This document shows, one piece after another, positions 1-15,000 of a DNA stretch of 64,000 nucleotides. Position numbers and translations under genes: made by a program. The stretch spans positions 164,495-228,494 of the forward strand of contig JAPJBO010000319.1 in NCBI GenBank assembly GCA_030068145.1, in the 5' to 3' direction. The stretch's first letter is position 1, and every line of letters starts with the position of its first letter. The notes under the pieces were generated by a model. The model was not told where the DNA came from and made no database searches. It saw nothing but the letters and a program-made list of their open reading frames with translations. Origin of the DNA: Diplonema papillatum. Lineage: Eukaryota > Euglenozoa > Diplonemea > Diplonemida > Diplonemidae.

Positions 1-3000
1 TATTCAGACTCTTTCACGGATAGCATGGTCTCCTCAAACGTCGCACTCCGGTCTCTCACGCTCCGACCATCCATCGGTTGCCCGATTGCCTTCGGGCAGC
101 CAGCTGCGTGTGGATACACCACCTGTACAGACCAGGCACAGTTCACGTGCGCTTCGACTTCTGTTTGCAAATGGAATGGCGCGGAGTGCCAAATGCAGGA
201 CGACCGACAAAATGTCCCGACGTACGTGACAGGCTCAGGGATCCTGGAGCAGACGAACGCGACGGATACTATTTTCTGGTTCTCGTCGGAAGTTCTGGTG
301 ACCGAACCTCGTGTCGCCAACGAGGTATGCGAGGTGCTGTGCCACAACGGTAGACGTGGGCGTTTGGCTCGCATGCTGACGGACTACGAGGCGTCGAGAC
401 TTGCTGTGTTGCGGCCAACGGCAACGAGCGCATTCATCGACGGATCGGATGTGGATGAGGAGGGCACGTGGATGTGGTCGGACGGCGTGGTTTTCTACAT
501 GACGGGCTTTGGATGTCTGCAGACAGTCTGCCCGTGGGATGGCACGCAGACTCCGTCGAGTGACTACCTGCACCTCACTGCCGACAACAAGTGGGAGGCA
601 GCAGCATCGGGAGAAGCCCCGTTTTTCTGCGAGTTTCCTTGCGTGTCGGACAGCGACTGCAACGAGAACGGAGATACGTGTCCGTATCGTTGCACCCGAC
701 ACGGACGGTGCGAGATCAGCGGGGAGTGCTGCCCTAATGTGCAGGACGAAGTTGAGTGCAGGGGACATCATCCGCACTGCGAGTGGGTTACTGTGGGTAC
801 GGCAGGGAACCAGACTAGCTACTGCACGGATGCTGGCACCGTGTGCCCCGTTGTGACGGACATCGACGAGTTGTGCGGCATGTTTGTAACGCAGCCGTGC
901 GCCGTATGGGCGGGGAATGGTTCTTCGGTTCAAACACTTCCAAGTACATGCGTTGGGACGCACGACTTCAGTTTGTCATGCACGGAAGGGGCCGACGCGC
1001 TTGCGTGCACCGGGGACTGTGTCCACGTGGGTCCGGAGAGCGAGCACGTGGAGGACGTCACTGTAACCGTCACCTCTTGCAGATTTTCTGGACAGGTGAC
1101 GATAAACGGCAAAAGAGAAGGATCGTTCACGCGCAAAGTGGTTCTGGAAGAAGTCACAATTTTTGGTGCGCTCGAACTGACCACGATACCGGATGCTGTC
1201 CTGTTCAACGTGACCGTGATCACCAACATAAGTTCGGTGCCTGGCGTCGGAATGGCCTCAGTTGACAGAGTGGTTGCGACGATGCTTGACATTCGATGTG
1301 ATGGCAGAACGATTGATCCGATGAATGGAGGCGGGTTGTACCTGTCAGAGGCGAGTCTGCTTGCCGATAGCGTCGCCATCCGGGACTGCTCGGCAAGGCA
1401 GAACGGTGGAGGTATTTACGGAGTGGACAGCGTGCTGAACGTGTCTCGGATGTTGCATGTTGACAACTGCGAAGCGAGACAGCATGGAGGAGGTATCTAC
1501 TTCCAAGACAGCTCGCTGACAACATCAGGAGATTTGAACATCGAGGATTGCTACGCTGAACAGAATGGAGGCGGGCTGTATCAGAGGTCTACTGATTTCA
1601 CGGCAAAGAATGTGAGGATCGACCGAACTTCTGCTCGCTCAAGCGGCGGAGGTATGTTGGTGACTATCAAGTCCGGAGTGACCGCCAGCTCTGTCATCTT
1701 TAGAAACTGCACCGCGTCCATGGGAGCCGGAATGATGGTGTTGGACTCGACGTTGAAGGTGGAGTCGGGTTGGTTTGAGCGATGCTCTTCGTCGTCTCAT
1801 GGAGCTGCTATCTACCTGGGCACAGTCAGCGTCGCCGAGTTTGAGGTGTTGAACACCCTGTTCTGCTCCGCTGCAACCGGCTACGGGGGTGCGATCTACG
1901 GCGCCAGTCAGGCAGTACTGGAGGCGACGACGCTGAACGCTGTCTGCAACAGAGCTTCTACGTACGGAAGTGCTATGTATGGCAGCGGCCTGAAAGCCAT
2001 CACAGTCGGGAACTCGAACATATACGTTGACGACGAAGGTACGGCAGCGAAGAACCCTGTGGCCGGTCAAGTGACGTACATCAATTTGATTACTGGTACA
2101 ATCTATACAAACAGTCTCTCGCAGCAGCAGGTGACGTCGAATGTTGCGTTGAAAGACCTGACTTTGATGCCATCACGGGGATGCCCCGTCAGTTTCGGGC
2201 AGCCCACGCAATGTGGGTTTACGACATGTGTAGACGAACCTCGCAGTCCGTGTCTTGATTACCCAGTCTGTCACTGGACGGGCGCGGAATGCGAGATGCC
2301 AAACGAGTCTGCTAGCGAGCCGACGTACACGCTCACCGACGGCATTCTCGAGGGGCGCCCGCACAGGAATGAAACGTTGTTTTGGTTCTCGAGAGGCCTT
2401 GACGCCGTTAACCCTCGCGTTGCTGGCGAGATCTGCATGGTTTTGTGTCACGATGGCAGAACTGGTCGGTTGGCCCGGATGCTCACTGAGGAAGAGGGAT
2501 TGCGCATGTTGTCGCTGCCGGGTACACCGACAAGCGCGTTTATTGATGGATCGGATATTGCAAAGACGGGTAGCTGGCAGTGGTTTGACGGGAGAACGTT
2601 GTGGACGTCTGAGCACGGCTGCTGGCAGGAGGACTGCCCGTGGGAGAGCACCCCCAAAGCTGATAGTGAGCACTACTTGCAGCTTACTGCCGACAACAAG
2701 TGGAGGCCGGAGTCTGCGGCGGCGCCGTTTTACTGCGAGTTTCCTTGCGTGTTGGATGGCGACTGCAACAACAACGAAGAGACATGCCCGTACACGTGCA
2801 ACGTCCACGGTCGGTGCGTGCCGAGTGGGGACTGCTGTGTGAATGTGAAGAGTGAGCAGACGTGCACTGGCCACCACCCGCACTGCGAGTGGGTTCCAGC
2901 AACGAGCACCGCCTCGGCGCATTGCGTCGATGCCACGGAGGCGTGTACGGTGTTCACCGGCCTCGACGAGCTTTGCACCCTGTTCCTGACGGAGTCGTGC

Positions 3001-6000
3001 GCGGTGTGGGCAGGGAACGGTTCATTGGTTCAGACGCTGCCCCAAAGATGTATTGCTCAGCATAACTTTAGTTTGAGCTGCAAGCCGTCGGCAGATGCAA
3101 TTGCTTGCGCATCGGGGGAATGCCTTGAGATTGCACCTGACAGCGGGTTTGTGACGGATGTGAAGGTTGTCATCACGTCTTGCAAGTTTTCCGGCACAGT
3201 GGGGATCACTGGCAACGCGCATGACAGTTACACACGTCATCTGTTTCTGGAGAAGATCGAGATTGAGGGTGCACTGCGTGTCACATCAGTACCAGATTTG
3301 TTCTTGTACGAAGTCACAGTGAACAGCGACGTGCTGTCGGCATCAGCTATCGCGCTTTCAGAAGTTGACCGGGTGGAGGCAACTACTGTGACCATTCAGT
3401 GCAGCAGCCCTTCGGTTGATCCAGTGAATGGCGGTGGCTTGTCGTTGGTTTTATCGCACTTGGTGGTGGCAGACGTTCTCAGTATCAGCAACTGCAGCGC
3501 CAGACAGCATGGTGGTGGCATCTACGCAGAGTTGAGCACGGTCAATGTGTCGGGCAGGTTGGACATTTGGAACTGCGTTGCTGAATCTGACGGAGGGGGT
3601 CTTTACATGCTTTCGGGACGCGCGACGGTGAACGATTTGATGATGCAGCACTGCACGGCTACGGCAGGCCGTGGCGGGGGTCTTTTCGTGAGCCCGAGTC
3701 AAGTGCTTACAGCGAACGAACTGACTGTCAGAGGCTGCAGCGCGCAAACTGGAGGCGGGCTGTTTCTCTCGAGCAGTGCGTTGCTAACCGTGAACAGTTC
3801 CGCGACGATGGATGGATGCGTTTCAAGCAGACATGGGGGGGCTATGTATCTGGACTCGGGTTCGACTGTATGGATGCAGGTTGTGCATGTTTTGTCGTGC
3901 ATGGCTCTCTCATCAAGCAACGGAGGGGCGGTGTACGCATCGAACAACGTCGCGTTTGAAGCTGACAAGTTCGTTGCGGTGTGCAACAGTGCTGCAAATC
4001 AGGGGAACGACATCCGATGGGAAAGTCAAAAGCTGTTGTCCGTGCGCGAGATGACGATCTTCGTCAACGAATCGACGACGTACGCAAACTCTCCGTTTAT
4101 GTCCAACCTGGACTACGTACAAATCGGAAACGGGGTCATCTACTCGGACAGCATAACCACCGCCCAGCAGACGTCGAATGCGGCATTGCGTCGTCTGTCT
4201 TTGGAGCCTTCACGCGGCTGTCCGAAGACGTTTGGATTGCCGAAGGCATGCGGATTCACAACATGCGCCGAAGAGCCGGAGGACACGTGTGCAGCGGCTT
4301 CTGTGTGCCAGTGGACGGGCGCCGCATGCTTGATGCAGAATAAAACGGAGAGCATGCCGACGTACACGGTGAGCAACGGGGTTGTGGAGCCCGACGCGAG
4401 GGAGAATAACACGCTATTCTGGTACTCTGGAAGCATCGAAGCTACGACGCCGAGCGTCGCGAACGAGATTTGCAAAGTGCTGTGCCAGAACGGGCGAACT
4501 GGGAGATTGGCACGGATGCTGAGTGATGCTGAAGGTGCGCGCTTGGCTTCCTTGCGCACGGACGCGGTGAGCGCGTACTTGGACGGGTCGGACAGCTCTG
4601 ATGAAGGCGTGTGGGAATGGTCCGACGGGATCGTGTTCTGGACTTCGAACGACGGTTGCTGGCAGGTGGACTGTCCTTGGAGTGGGACTGCAACCGGGAC
4701 GACAACCGACGACTACTTGGTCCTTGCACCCGACAACACGTGGCAGTCAGCCGCAGCGGCAGATGCGCCTTTCTTCTGCGAGTTTCCTTGTGTGTCGGAC
4801 AGCGACTGCAACGACGACGGCGAGGCGTGTCCGTTCACTTGCGACCTGAACGGGCGCTGTGTTACGAACGGCGAGTGCTGCATGAACGTGCAAGGCGAGG
4901 CTGCATGCAAGAACCACCGGCCTCACTGTGAGTGGGTGCCAGCGGCGAACGGCAGCGCGGAGTACTGCACGGCTGCTGACGCAGTGTGCAAAGTGGTGAC
5001 CGACATCGACGAGCTTTGCGGCATGTTCATCACGGAAACGTGCGCAATTTGGGCAGGCAACGGCTCGTCGGTGCAGGCGCTGCCGAGGACGTGTGTCGCT
5101 GTGCATGACTTTGCGTTGACGTGCACCGACACTGCCGATGCCCTGACTTGTCCGCCGGGGGCGGCTTGTTTAGGAATTGGAACCGAGAGCGGGCACATCG
5201 CCAACGTGACGGTGAGCATCGTCGGCTGCACTTTGGGCGGGATCGTTGACTTCGATGGGAGAAAGGAAGGAAGCTACACGCGGAAACTCGTGCTTGAGAA
5301 CGTGCACGTCAACGGAGCTTTGACGGTCGCGACATTCACAGAGCTTGCCCTGTACAATGTAAGCGTTGACAGCAGCGTTGCATCCTCGTCTGCGGTGAAG
5401 CTGGCGTCCGTCGACAGCGTTCGAGGAACCTCTCTGCGCATTCGGTGCAACAACCCCGTTTTTGTCCCGTACAGCGGGGGGGGGCTGTTCCTGACGGAAT
5501 CCGACCTTGAATTGGAAGAACTGGACGTTCGCAGCTGCGCGGCGAAGGACTACGGCGGGGCTGTGTTTGCAGCTGCTGGGACGACGCTCAAAGTCACGCA
5601 AATTTTGACGACACACGACTGCGACGCGCCTTCGGGAGGTGGTGCTGTGTACCTCGGCGAGAAGTCATCTTTGAACGCGAAGACTGTCCGAGCGGACCGG
5701 AACAGAGCCTTGGCGGGAATGGGCGGCGCCATCTACTTACACACGGCAGCGACGTTGACGACCGGAGATGTTGTCATCCGCAATGGCAGCGCCAAGTACA
5801 GCGGCGGCGTGTACCTGCAGTTGGACTCGACGTGGGACGGTGACTACACGTGGATAGAGCACAGCTCGTCGGAGTACAACGGAGGAGCCATGTTCCTGAA
5901 CAAGCAGGCATCTGTGACCATCCAGTCGTTGTACACGCTGTTCTGCTCTTCGAACACCGCGAGCTACGGGGGCGGCTCCGTGTACGTGAACGTGGGAGCT

Positions 6001-9000
6001 TCCTTCGCAGCAGCGAAGTGGGATGCCGTGTGCAACACAGCAAAGGGGCAGAACGGCAACGACCTGCAAGCCTCAAGGCCCGGCCCCATCACCGCTGGGT
6101 ACCTGTCGCTGTACGTTGCGGACGACAGCCCGTACCCGACGGAGCCCGTTGCTGGGGCAGTGCTGAACGCTCTGAACGGGACCATCTACTCCAACAAGCT
6201 TACACAGAGCCAGCTGTCGTCGTTGTCCGGATTGAGCAAGCTGACCCTCGCTCCTTCGCGTGGGTGCCCAGCGACGTACGGGGCTTTAACGTCGTGTGGG
6301 TACACGCCTTGCGACAAGGGGACAGAAGAGGCTTGCGAGAACGCGACGGCGTGCGAGTGGAAGGCAGGTTCGTGCGGGTTCGCAACAGAAGCGAAGACGA
6401 TGCCGGCTTACACGTTGGCCGACGGTGTCCTGGAGCAAGCGAACCGATCGGTGGTTCCGTTCTGGTACTCTGCTGGGCTGTCTGTGTTGAGCCATGCGGT
6501 CGCGAGGGAAGTGTGCGGTCTGCTGTGCCACAAGGAAAGAGTGGGCCGCCTGGCCCGTGTGTTCACCGCGGCAGACGCTTCTCGCGTGGCCGGCTTGCGG
6601 ACAGCTGCTGCAGTCTTCGTCGACGGTTCCGACAGGGAGAGGGAAGGAACGTGGCAGTGGTCCGACGGAGTGGTTTTCTGGACGATGAAGCAGGGGTGCC
6701 TGCAGAAGGAGTGCTTGTGGGAAAGTTACCCTGCGGAAGAGAATGATGTCATGCAGCTGACTGCTGGTGGCAAGTGGAAGGGTGGCAGCACGTCTCCGGC
6801 GCCGTTCCTCTGCGAGTTCCCTTGTAACTCAGACAGTGATTGCAATGAAGTAGGAGAGACTTGCCCGTACCTGTGCAACTCGCGCGGTCGGTGCGTTCTC
6901 GATCAGAAGTGCTGCGGGCTCTTAGACACGCCGGATGAATGCGGCAGCCAAGAGCCTGCGTGCGAGTGGATCGCGGGTGAGGAGGGACAGGACGGCAACG
7001 AAACTGCCGGTGTCTGCAAAAAGGTGGAGTGCCCGTTCATCCGCGACATCGAAGATCTCTGCGGGGCTTTCGTGGATCACGCGTGCGCCGTTTGGGCCGG
7101 CACGGGCTCCGTGGTGCAGACGCTTCCGCGCACATGCGTTGCTGCGCACGAGTTCAAGTTGCTGTGCGCAGACGACGCTGACGCGATCGCGTGTCCTTCG
7201 TCGAAGAACTGCTTCGCCCTTGCTCCCGCCAGCTTGCAGACCACGGACGGTGGGATCACAGTCTCTTCGTGCAGCTTTTCGGGCAGCATCGGGGTTGCGG
7301 GCCGGAAGGAAAACAACTTCGCGCGGGCGTTCGCTTTGGAGAACGTCGCTGTAGCTGGATCTCTGCGGGTAAGCGAGTTCGGAAGCTTAACCTTTGCCAA
7401 CGTCACGGTCAACGGCAATGTGTCCGGCGTGTCTGCGGTTGACCTGTCGTCGGTCGACGACGCGAACATCACTTCGCTGGACGTGTCGTGTGCTGGGAGA
7501 ACGGAAGGACCGCAATACGGAGGTGGTCTGCACCTGTCGTCGACGAACGCAGTTGCTTACTCGCTGCAGGTCAGGCATTGCTCGGCGAAGAGTCACGGAG
7601 GCGGTGTGTACCTCACCGGCAGCTCTTTGGAGGTGGCCGACCGCATGGTTGTGACGGACTGCTTCGCTTTGGTAAGCGGGGGCGGCCTGTCGCTGTCGTC
7701 TTCGACTGTAGGCGGAGCGTCTCTCGCATTTGAGCGGTGTTCGATCACGAACATGGGAGGTGCCGCCCTGTACATGGTGCAAGCTTCGCAGGTGACCGTC
7801 GACAGCATCACCGCTCGGAACTGCACGTCGCGCAACGCCGCGGCTTACGTCGGGACGGGCTGTTCGCTGGCGTCTGGCGCAGCTTTGTTTGATCAGTGCG
7901 AGTCTACAGCCAACGGGGGCGCAATGTACCTGAACACGGGAGGAATTTCGCGGATCGACCACTTGAACACTCTCGGGTGCACGACCCGCGGGACCGGCGG
8001 GTCCGTCTTTGCCGCAGGGCAGAATGTTTTCGAGGCGCGCATTTGGAACGCCGTTTGCAACACGGCCACAGCGAGCTCCGGCAACGAGTTGTACGCGTAC
8101 GATCCAGACAGGGTTGCGGTCGGCACACTGAACTTGCACGTCGCCGACGACAGCGCCGGGCCGACGAGTCCGATTCAGTACGACGGCCCGCTCACGAGGC
8201 TGAGCATAGGCGGAGGCGTCATGTACACGAACCAAATCGGGCAGTCGGAAGCTGATGTTGACGCGTACCTGATGACGCTGACCGTAGAACGGTCCCGCGG
8301 GTGCCCGTCGAGGTTCGGACAGCCAGGAAGCTGCGGGTACAAGATCTGTGACGGGTTGGCGGGGGGTGCTTGCGGGAGTGCTGCTGCCTGCCAGTTTGTT
8401 GAGGGGCAGTGCACGCTGAAAAATCAGACAACTGGCGTGCCGGCATACACGGCGACGACCGACGGCGTGTTGGAGCAGAATGTGACGAGTCTTCGGTTCT
8501 GGTACTCGGATGAGCTGCGCGCTCTGGATCTGAGTGTTGCCGGCGAGATCTGCAAGATGCTGTGCCACGGGAACACGACCGGGCGACTGGCCCGTGTGAC
8601 CACCGCGGAGGAAGCGGCTCGGCTTTCCGCCCTGCGTACGAAGCCGGAAGACGCGTTCGTGGACGGTTCCGACAGTTTCAAGGAGGGTCGCTGGCAGTGG
8701 TCCGACGGTGTCACCTACTGGACGACGTCTCAAGGCTGTGTGCAGTCGTTCTGCCCGTGGAGCAGTTCACCGGCAGCGAGCTTCCACACGATGCAAATGG
8801 CTCCGGATGGCTCGTGGAAGGGAGGCGGAGACGCCGCTCCTTTCTTTTGCGAGTTCCCGTGCGCTTCCGACAGCGACTGCAACGAGGGCGGTGAAGAGTG
8901 CCCGTACACGTGCACCGTGCAAGGTCGGTGCGAGGTGGACGCTGAGTGTTGTGCGTCGTTCACCGCCGAAGCTGCTTGCGGAGTGCACCACCCGCATTGC

Positions 9001-12000
9001 ATTTGGGACAGCTCGGCAGAATCTGAAGCTGGAAGGTGCTCGAGACCGGTGTGCCACACAGTGGACGACATCAACCATCTCTGCGCTTTGTTGCTGAAGC
9101 AGTCGTGCGTGGTGTGGACAGGCTCTGGGCAGGTGGTGCAAACTCTTCCGGACTCGTGCCTTGCCATGCACGACTTCAATCTGACGTGTGCTCCCGGCGC
9201 GGATGCTATTGCATGTCCGAAAGGCGACAGTTGCATTGCGTTCGGCCCCGAAAGCGCGCACGTGGCGGACATAGTCGCCAACGTCACGGCTTGTCGCTTC
9301 GTCGGGGCTGCGAAGTTCGCGGGAAGCGAGAGCGCGCTTCACGCGCGAAGCTTGCTGCTGGAGGATGTTGAAGTTGACGGTTCGTTGGATGTGTCTGACG
9401 TTGCGAATCTGACGCTTGTGAAGGTGTCGGTGAGCAGCAGCCAAGACGGCGTGTCAGCCGTGAGGCTTGCGCACGTAAATGCGACAGCGACGGAGGTATT
9501 CATCCAGTGCAGCAGCCTGGAGAGCAACGCGCCTTTGTACGGAGGAGGCTTGCACTTGGCGTCGGCCACGTTGGTGGCCGGCAAAGTCGACGTTCGAAAC
9601 TGCTCGGCGAAGGCGCACGGCGGTGGTGTTTACGCTGTGGAAAGTCGGTTGGATGTGACCGACGCTTTAACGGTGGTAAAATGCTTGGCCAATTCGAGCG
9701 GAGGAGGTGTGTACGCTGAGCAGAGTTCGTTCAAGGCGGAAAGCGTCGTCGTTGAGCACTGCACTGCCACGGCGGGCGGTGGAGGTGGTCTGTTCATGAG
9801 CAAACAGTCGACGCTGGAGAGCTCCTTTTTCGTAGCCCGTGGTTGCGAAGCAAGGAACGGTGGCGCTGCGCACGTCAGCGAAGACTCGGCGGTGAAGGTA
9901 GGCGAGGCTTCAGTGGAGGATTGTGAAGCCGGGTACTCTGGCGGGGCGTTGTATCTGACCACACGCGCGTTGGCGTCGTTCGACGTGCTGCAGACATTCG
10001 GATGTGCTTCGCGGTCTCCTGCCCTCGGTGGCGGCTCGTTGGGTGCGTTCGACGAGTCTTCGCTCAGAGTTGTCCTGTGGCATGCAGTGTGCAACACGGC
10101 AGAATCGACAGACGGGGGAAGCGAAATTTACGGCGACTCTCCAAACGTGATCGATGTTCAAAAGATGACCATCCATGTTTCGGACTCGGTGCGTAACCCG
10201 AAGTCGATTGTGTTTGGCTCGCTCGCCGCCGTGAACATCGGCGAAGGTGTGATTCACACGAACAAGCTGACGGTGGCCGAAGTGGCAGCAAACCCCGCTT
10301 TGGCGCGAATGTCGCTGCAGCCGTCACGCGGGTGCCCGCGTACGTTGGGGGTGGCAACGACCTGTGGGTACACGACTTGCGTTGAAGAATCGCAGGGGTC
10401 GTGTATGGAAACGCCAGTTTGCGACTGGAACGGCACCGTGTGCTCGGTCAAGGACAATCGCTCGTCAGACATCGTGCCAGTTTTCACGATTGGTGGCGGA
10501 GTGTTGGAGACGACGACCAACGCGGAAAAGGGCCCTCAGTTCTGGTACTCGAAAGAGAACGTCGCCCTCGACCCCATCGCCGCCAACGGCATCTGCGAGG
10601 TCCTGTGCACCGAGGGCAGAACGGGCCGCTTAGCTCGCATGTTGTCCGTTGCAGAAGGCGAACGGATGACGGCGCTGCAAGCAGTGCCCTCGAACGCGTT
10701 CCTTGACGGATCCGACGCCGGGGTCGAGGGAACGTGGCAGTGGGCGGACGGCATCGTTTTCTGGACATCGAGCTTGGGTTGTTTGCAGGCCGATTGTCCG
10801 TGGTCGGCCGCGCAAGTGGATGCGAACGACTACTTGCAGCTCACACCGAGCAACACGTGGTCGTCTGTGGCCGACGGGGCCGGGGCACCTTTCTACTGTG
10901 AGTTCCCGTGTGTGAACAACTCGCAGTGCAACGCAGGCGCCAACGATTGCCCTTACGTCTGCAACATGCACGGCCGCTGCGAGATCGACGCCGAGTGCTG
11001 CTCGTCGTACACGAGCCCGCCAACGTGCAACCAACACACCCCGCATTGCGAGTGGCAAGCGGCGGCGGGTGCGTGTGTCGAGGCCGATTGTCAAGTCGTG
11101 ACCGACATCAACGAGCTTAGTGTGATGTTCGTCACCGAGAAGTGCGTGATTTGGGCCGGAACTGGTTCTCAGGTGCAGACGCTGCCGCAAACCTGCGTGG
11201 CTACGCACGATTTCGAGCTGAGGTGTCAGGAAGGCGTGGATGCGATTGAGTGCCCGTCATCTGCCGATGCGTGCATCACGGTCGGACCCAAGAGCACGCA
11301 CATTACGAACGTGACGGTAACAGTACGAGGGTGCACGCTCGGCGGCAGCGTGTCGTTGATAGGCAGAAGCGAGGCAAGTCACACGCGGAAACTAGTGCTG
11401 ACAGACGTCGGCATCGATGGTTCTCTTCTCATCGAATCGTTCGACGACTTAGTTGTGAACAATGTCAGCGTCGAGAGTGGCATAACGAACGCTCCCGCTG
11501 TTCAGCTGGCGTCTGTCTCGCGCGCGAACGCGACGGGGCTCTCTGTCCGATGCCATCCAACACCGAGCGCCCCAGCCACCGGCGGGGGGATGCTGATTTC
11601 ATCGACGAGCCTGGTCGCGAGCGAGATCAGGATTCGCGCCTGCGCAGCCAGAAGCTACGGAGGAGGCATTTACGCCACGAAGAGCTACTTGAACGTGCAA
11701 ACGCTGACCGTGGAAGACTGCGAAGCCGGGCTCGGCGGTGGTGGTTTGTACGCGGATGCGGACATTGCCGTTGACGTTGGGGATGCCAGGTTTAAAGGGT
11801 GCGCGACAAAGACTGGTGGAGGCGGAGGGCTGTTCTTGCGCGAGAACTCGAGACTGCGAGCACGGTCGCTTGAGGCTCGCAACTGCAGTGCACAGAGCAA
11901 CGGAGGTGCCGTTTATTTGAACACGAACAGCTCGCTGACCAGTGGTCACGCATGGTTCGAGGCGTGCACGGTATCGCAACAAGGAGGTGCGATCTTCATG

Positions 12001-15000
12001 AACACGTTGAGCTCGTTGCATGTGACCACGCTCAACACCGTGGGTTGTGCTGCGACTTCGACCAGTGGTGTGGGTGGGTCAATCTACGCCGGAACCGAAA
12101 CCGACTTGGAAGTCGTGACGTGGAACGCTGTTTGCAACGCGGTGGGCTCGCTAGCGGCGAACGACCTTTACTGTCGATACCCGACGGAAACGAAGATCGA
12201 AACCTTCAACATCCACGTCGCCGAAGACAGCCGCAACCCGAAGTCGCCTGTGCAGATTCTGCCGAGCGACTCATCCCACATCGCAATCAACGAAGGAACA
12301 GTGTACACGAACACCATCTCGTACCCCGACCTCGCTGCGAATGCGTTCCTGAAGGCGCTGAACATAGAACCGTCGCGCGGCTGCCCTTCCACGTTCGCGG
12401 TCCCGACTGCCTGCGGGTACACCAGGTGCAACGAAACGACCGAAGAACTCTGCATGGGCACAGGGGTTTGCGACTGGACCAACGAAGCGTGCACGATAAA
12501 GAGCACGTCAGACAGCGTGCTGACGTACACCCTCGACGACGGTGTCCTGGAGGAAACCCGCGCGGGTGACACTCGGTTTTGGTACTCAGACGCGCTGGTT
12601 GCACCGAGTCCGGAGATTGCGAACGCTATCTGCACGGTGCTCTGCCACGCTGGCAAGTTCGGCCGCCTTGCCCGCACAACGACGTCTGCGGAAGTGGCTC
12701 GCCTGTCAGCTTTGCAGCCGGTGCGCAAGGACGCGATGTTGGATGGTACTGACACTGAAAACCAGGGAACGTGGAAGTGGGCCGACGGGGTGGTGTTCTG
12801 GGCGACTGACTACGGGTGCCTGCAGGTGGATTGCCCGTGGGAAGCTGTGCAAGACGCTGGTGGGGACTACTTGCAGCTTACGTCTTCGGCGCTGTGGAAG
12901 GCGGTCGTTGTGGAGTCGTCGCCGTTCTTCTGCGAGTTCTGGTGTGCTTCCGACAGCGACTGCAACGACAACGACGAAGCGTGCCCGTACAAGTGTGACT
13001 CCAACGGTCGGTGCCAGGTTAGCAGAGACTGTTGCGGGTCGCTCGATGCCGCGGGTTGCAGCGCGCACGATTCGGCTTGCTCGTGGAGTCCGAGCAGCAG
13101 CAGCTGCGAGGCGGTGGAGGCTTGCAGGACGGTGACCGACGTGTCGCAGCTGTGCGACCTCATGCTCAGCGAGGCATGCGTTGTTTGGTCCGGAAAAGGT
13201 TCAGGCTTTCAGACGCTTCCGAAGACGTGCATTGCCACGCACTCTTTCGACCTGTCGTGCAGCGAAGATGCGGATGCCCTTGCCTGTGCCAACAACGAGG
13301 ATGGCTGCTTTGTTTTTGGTCCTCAGAGCACGCACATCACCAACGTGTCGCTGGTTGTCAGTTCTTGCAAGTTCTCCGGTGTCCTCGGTGCGACCGGCAA
13401 GAAAGAGAGTCCGTTCGTGAGAGAAATCAGGTTGGCGAACGTTACCGTTGACGGAGCTCTAGCGCTCAAGGACTTCTCAAATGCCACTCTCGACCGCGTC
13501 GTCGTTACTGGGACTGTTCCCGGTGCTTCGGCTGCGAAGCTGGAGTCGATCGACTCCGTCGCAGCAACTACAGTGCACCTGAGGTGCGCAAAGAACGATT
13601 CAGCGGCGAAGCCTGACTACGGCGGGGGGTTGTACATGCTATCTTCGAACCTGAAAGCCAATGTCGTCGATATTGAAGACTGTCACGCGGAGAGCCACGG
13701 AGGAGGCGTGTACGTGACGGCGAGCGCCGTCGATGTGAAGTCCATCGACGTGAAACGGTGCACAGCTGGCACCAACGGTGGTGGTCTCTACTCCCGCGCG
13801 AGCGGAGTGACTGTGAAGTCGATGCAGATCGACGGCTGCGACGCCAGCACAGGCGGTGGAGGTGCCCTGTACCTCGATTCCGGGGCTGTCCTGGCGACTG
13901 AGTACCTGGTTTCTCGGAACACTTCTGCTCGTTATGGCGGAGCAGTGTACATGAACGTCGAGAGTTGGATGAACAGCACGTATGGATGGATTGAAGGTAG
14001 CACGGCGGAGCTGTACGGAGGAGCAATCTACATGAATGCGCGCGCTACGGCAGCTTTCGACGTGCTGAACACTCTGTTTTGCAGCTGTACGTCGGCCCAC
14101 TCGCGTGGTGGCTCGGTGTACGCCTACCTTCAAAACAGTTTTGAAGCAAGCTCGTGGAATGCGGTGTGCAACTCGGTGGCTTCGGAGCAAGCGAATGATC
14201 TTTACTGCGGCAGCCCGAGCGGCATCGTCGTGTCTCAGTTGACTCTGGACGTCAAAGAAGACAGCTTGAACCCGAAGTCACCGTTTGAGTGCCAGAACGC
14301 CGTTGTTGCGGACGGTACTCTGCACACGGACAGTCTCAGCGACGGCGAGGTCGAGTCGTCCGTTTTGAAGGCGCTGGAACTCGAGCCGTCGCGTGGGTGC
14401 GGGGCCTACGGTGGTCCCATTGTCTGCGAAGAGGGGCTCGTGTGTACCGAGAAACCGCAAGACACATGCGAAGACAACGGTGCGTGTCGGTGGATCGGCG
14501 GTGGTTGCGTACCGCTGCTCAGCGCTTACGACGGGAAGCTTGAGGAAGGAGGAAGCCGCGTTGACACGCGGTTCTGGTTCTCTGGCAGCATTGTGGCGAG
14601 TGACGTGCAAGTTGCGGGCGACATGTGCAAGAGTCTGTGCAACGAAGGCAGGACCGGCCGACTGGCACGCATGCTGTCGCCCGAAGAAATGGGCAGAATG
14701 GACGCCCTCCGGAGCACAGCGGAAGGTGCGTACACCGACGGCTCCGACACGAACGCGACGGGTACTTGGCAGTGGTCCGACGGAACCGTGTTCTGGACGA
14801 AAGGTGCGTGCCAGTCGTCGTGTTACTGGGCTGCGGCCTCGCCGACGGTCAACACGAATCACTTCCTCCAGTTCACGTCGTCGTTGGATTGGGTCCAGCA
14901 CGCTGGTGACACGCCCGCACCTTTCTACTGCGAGTTCCCGTGTGTGGCAGACTACCAGTGCAACCTGAACAGAGACGACTGCACGTACACGTGCACCTCG

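Noticed and set aside
25..27. ATG at 25 as start of the giant protein
   Set aside because: The frame is open to base 1 and the residues before the ATG align with the matching part of later repeat units, so the gene begins outside the window.
7387..8733. 448-codon ORF on the minus strand inside the giant gene
   Set aside because: It is a shadow of GC-rich codon use on the + strand; no domain, and the same region codes for well-conserved repeat modules on the + strand.
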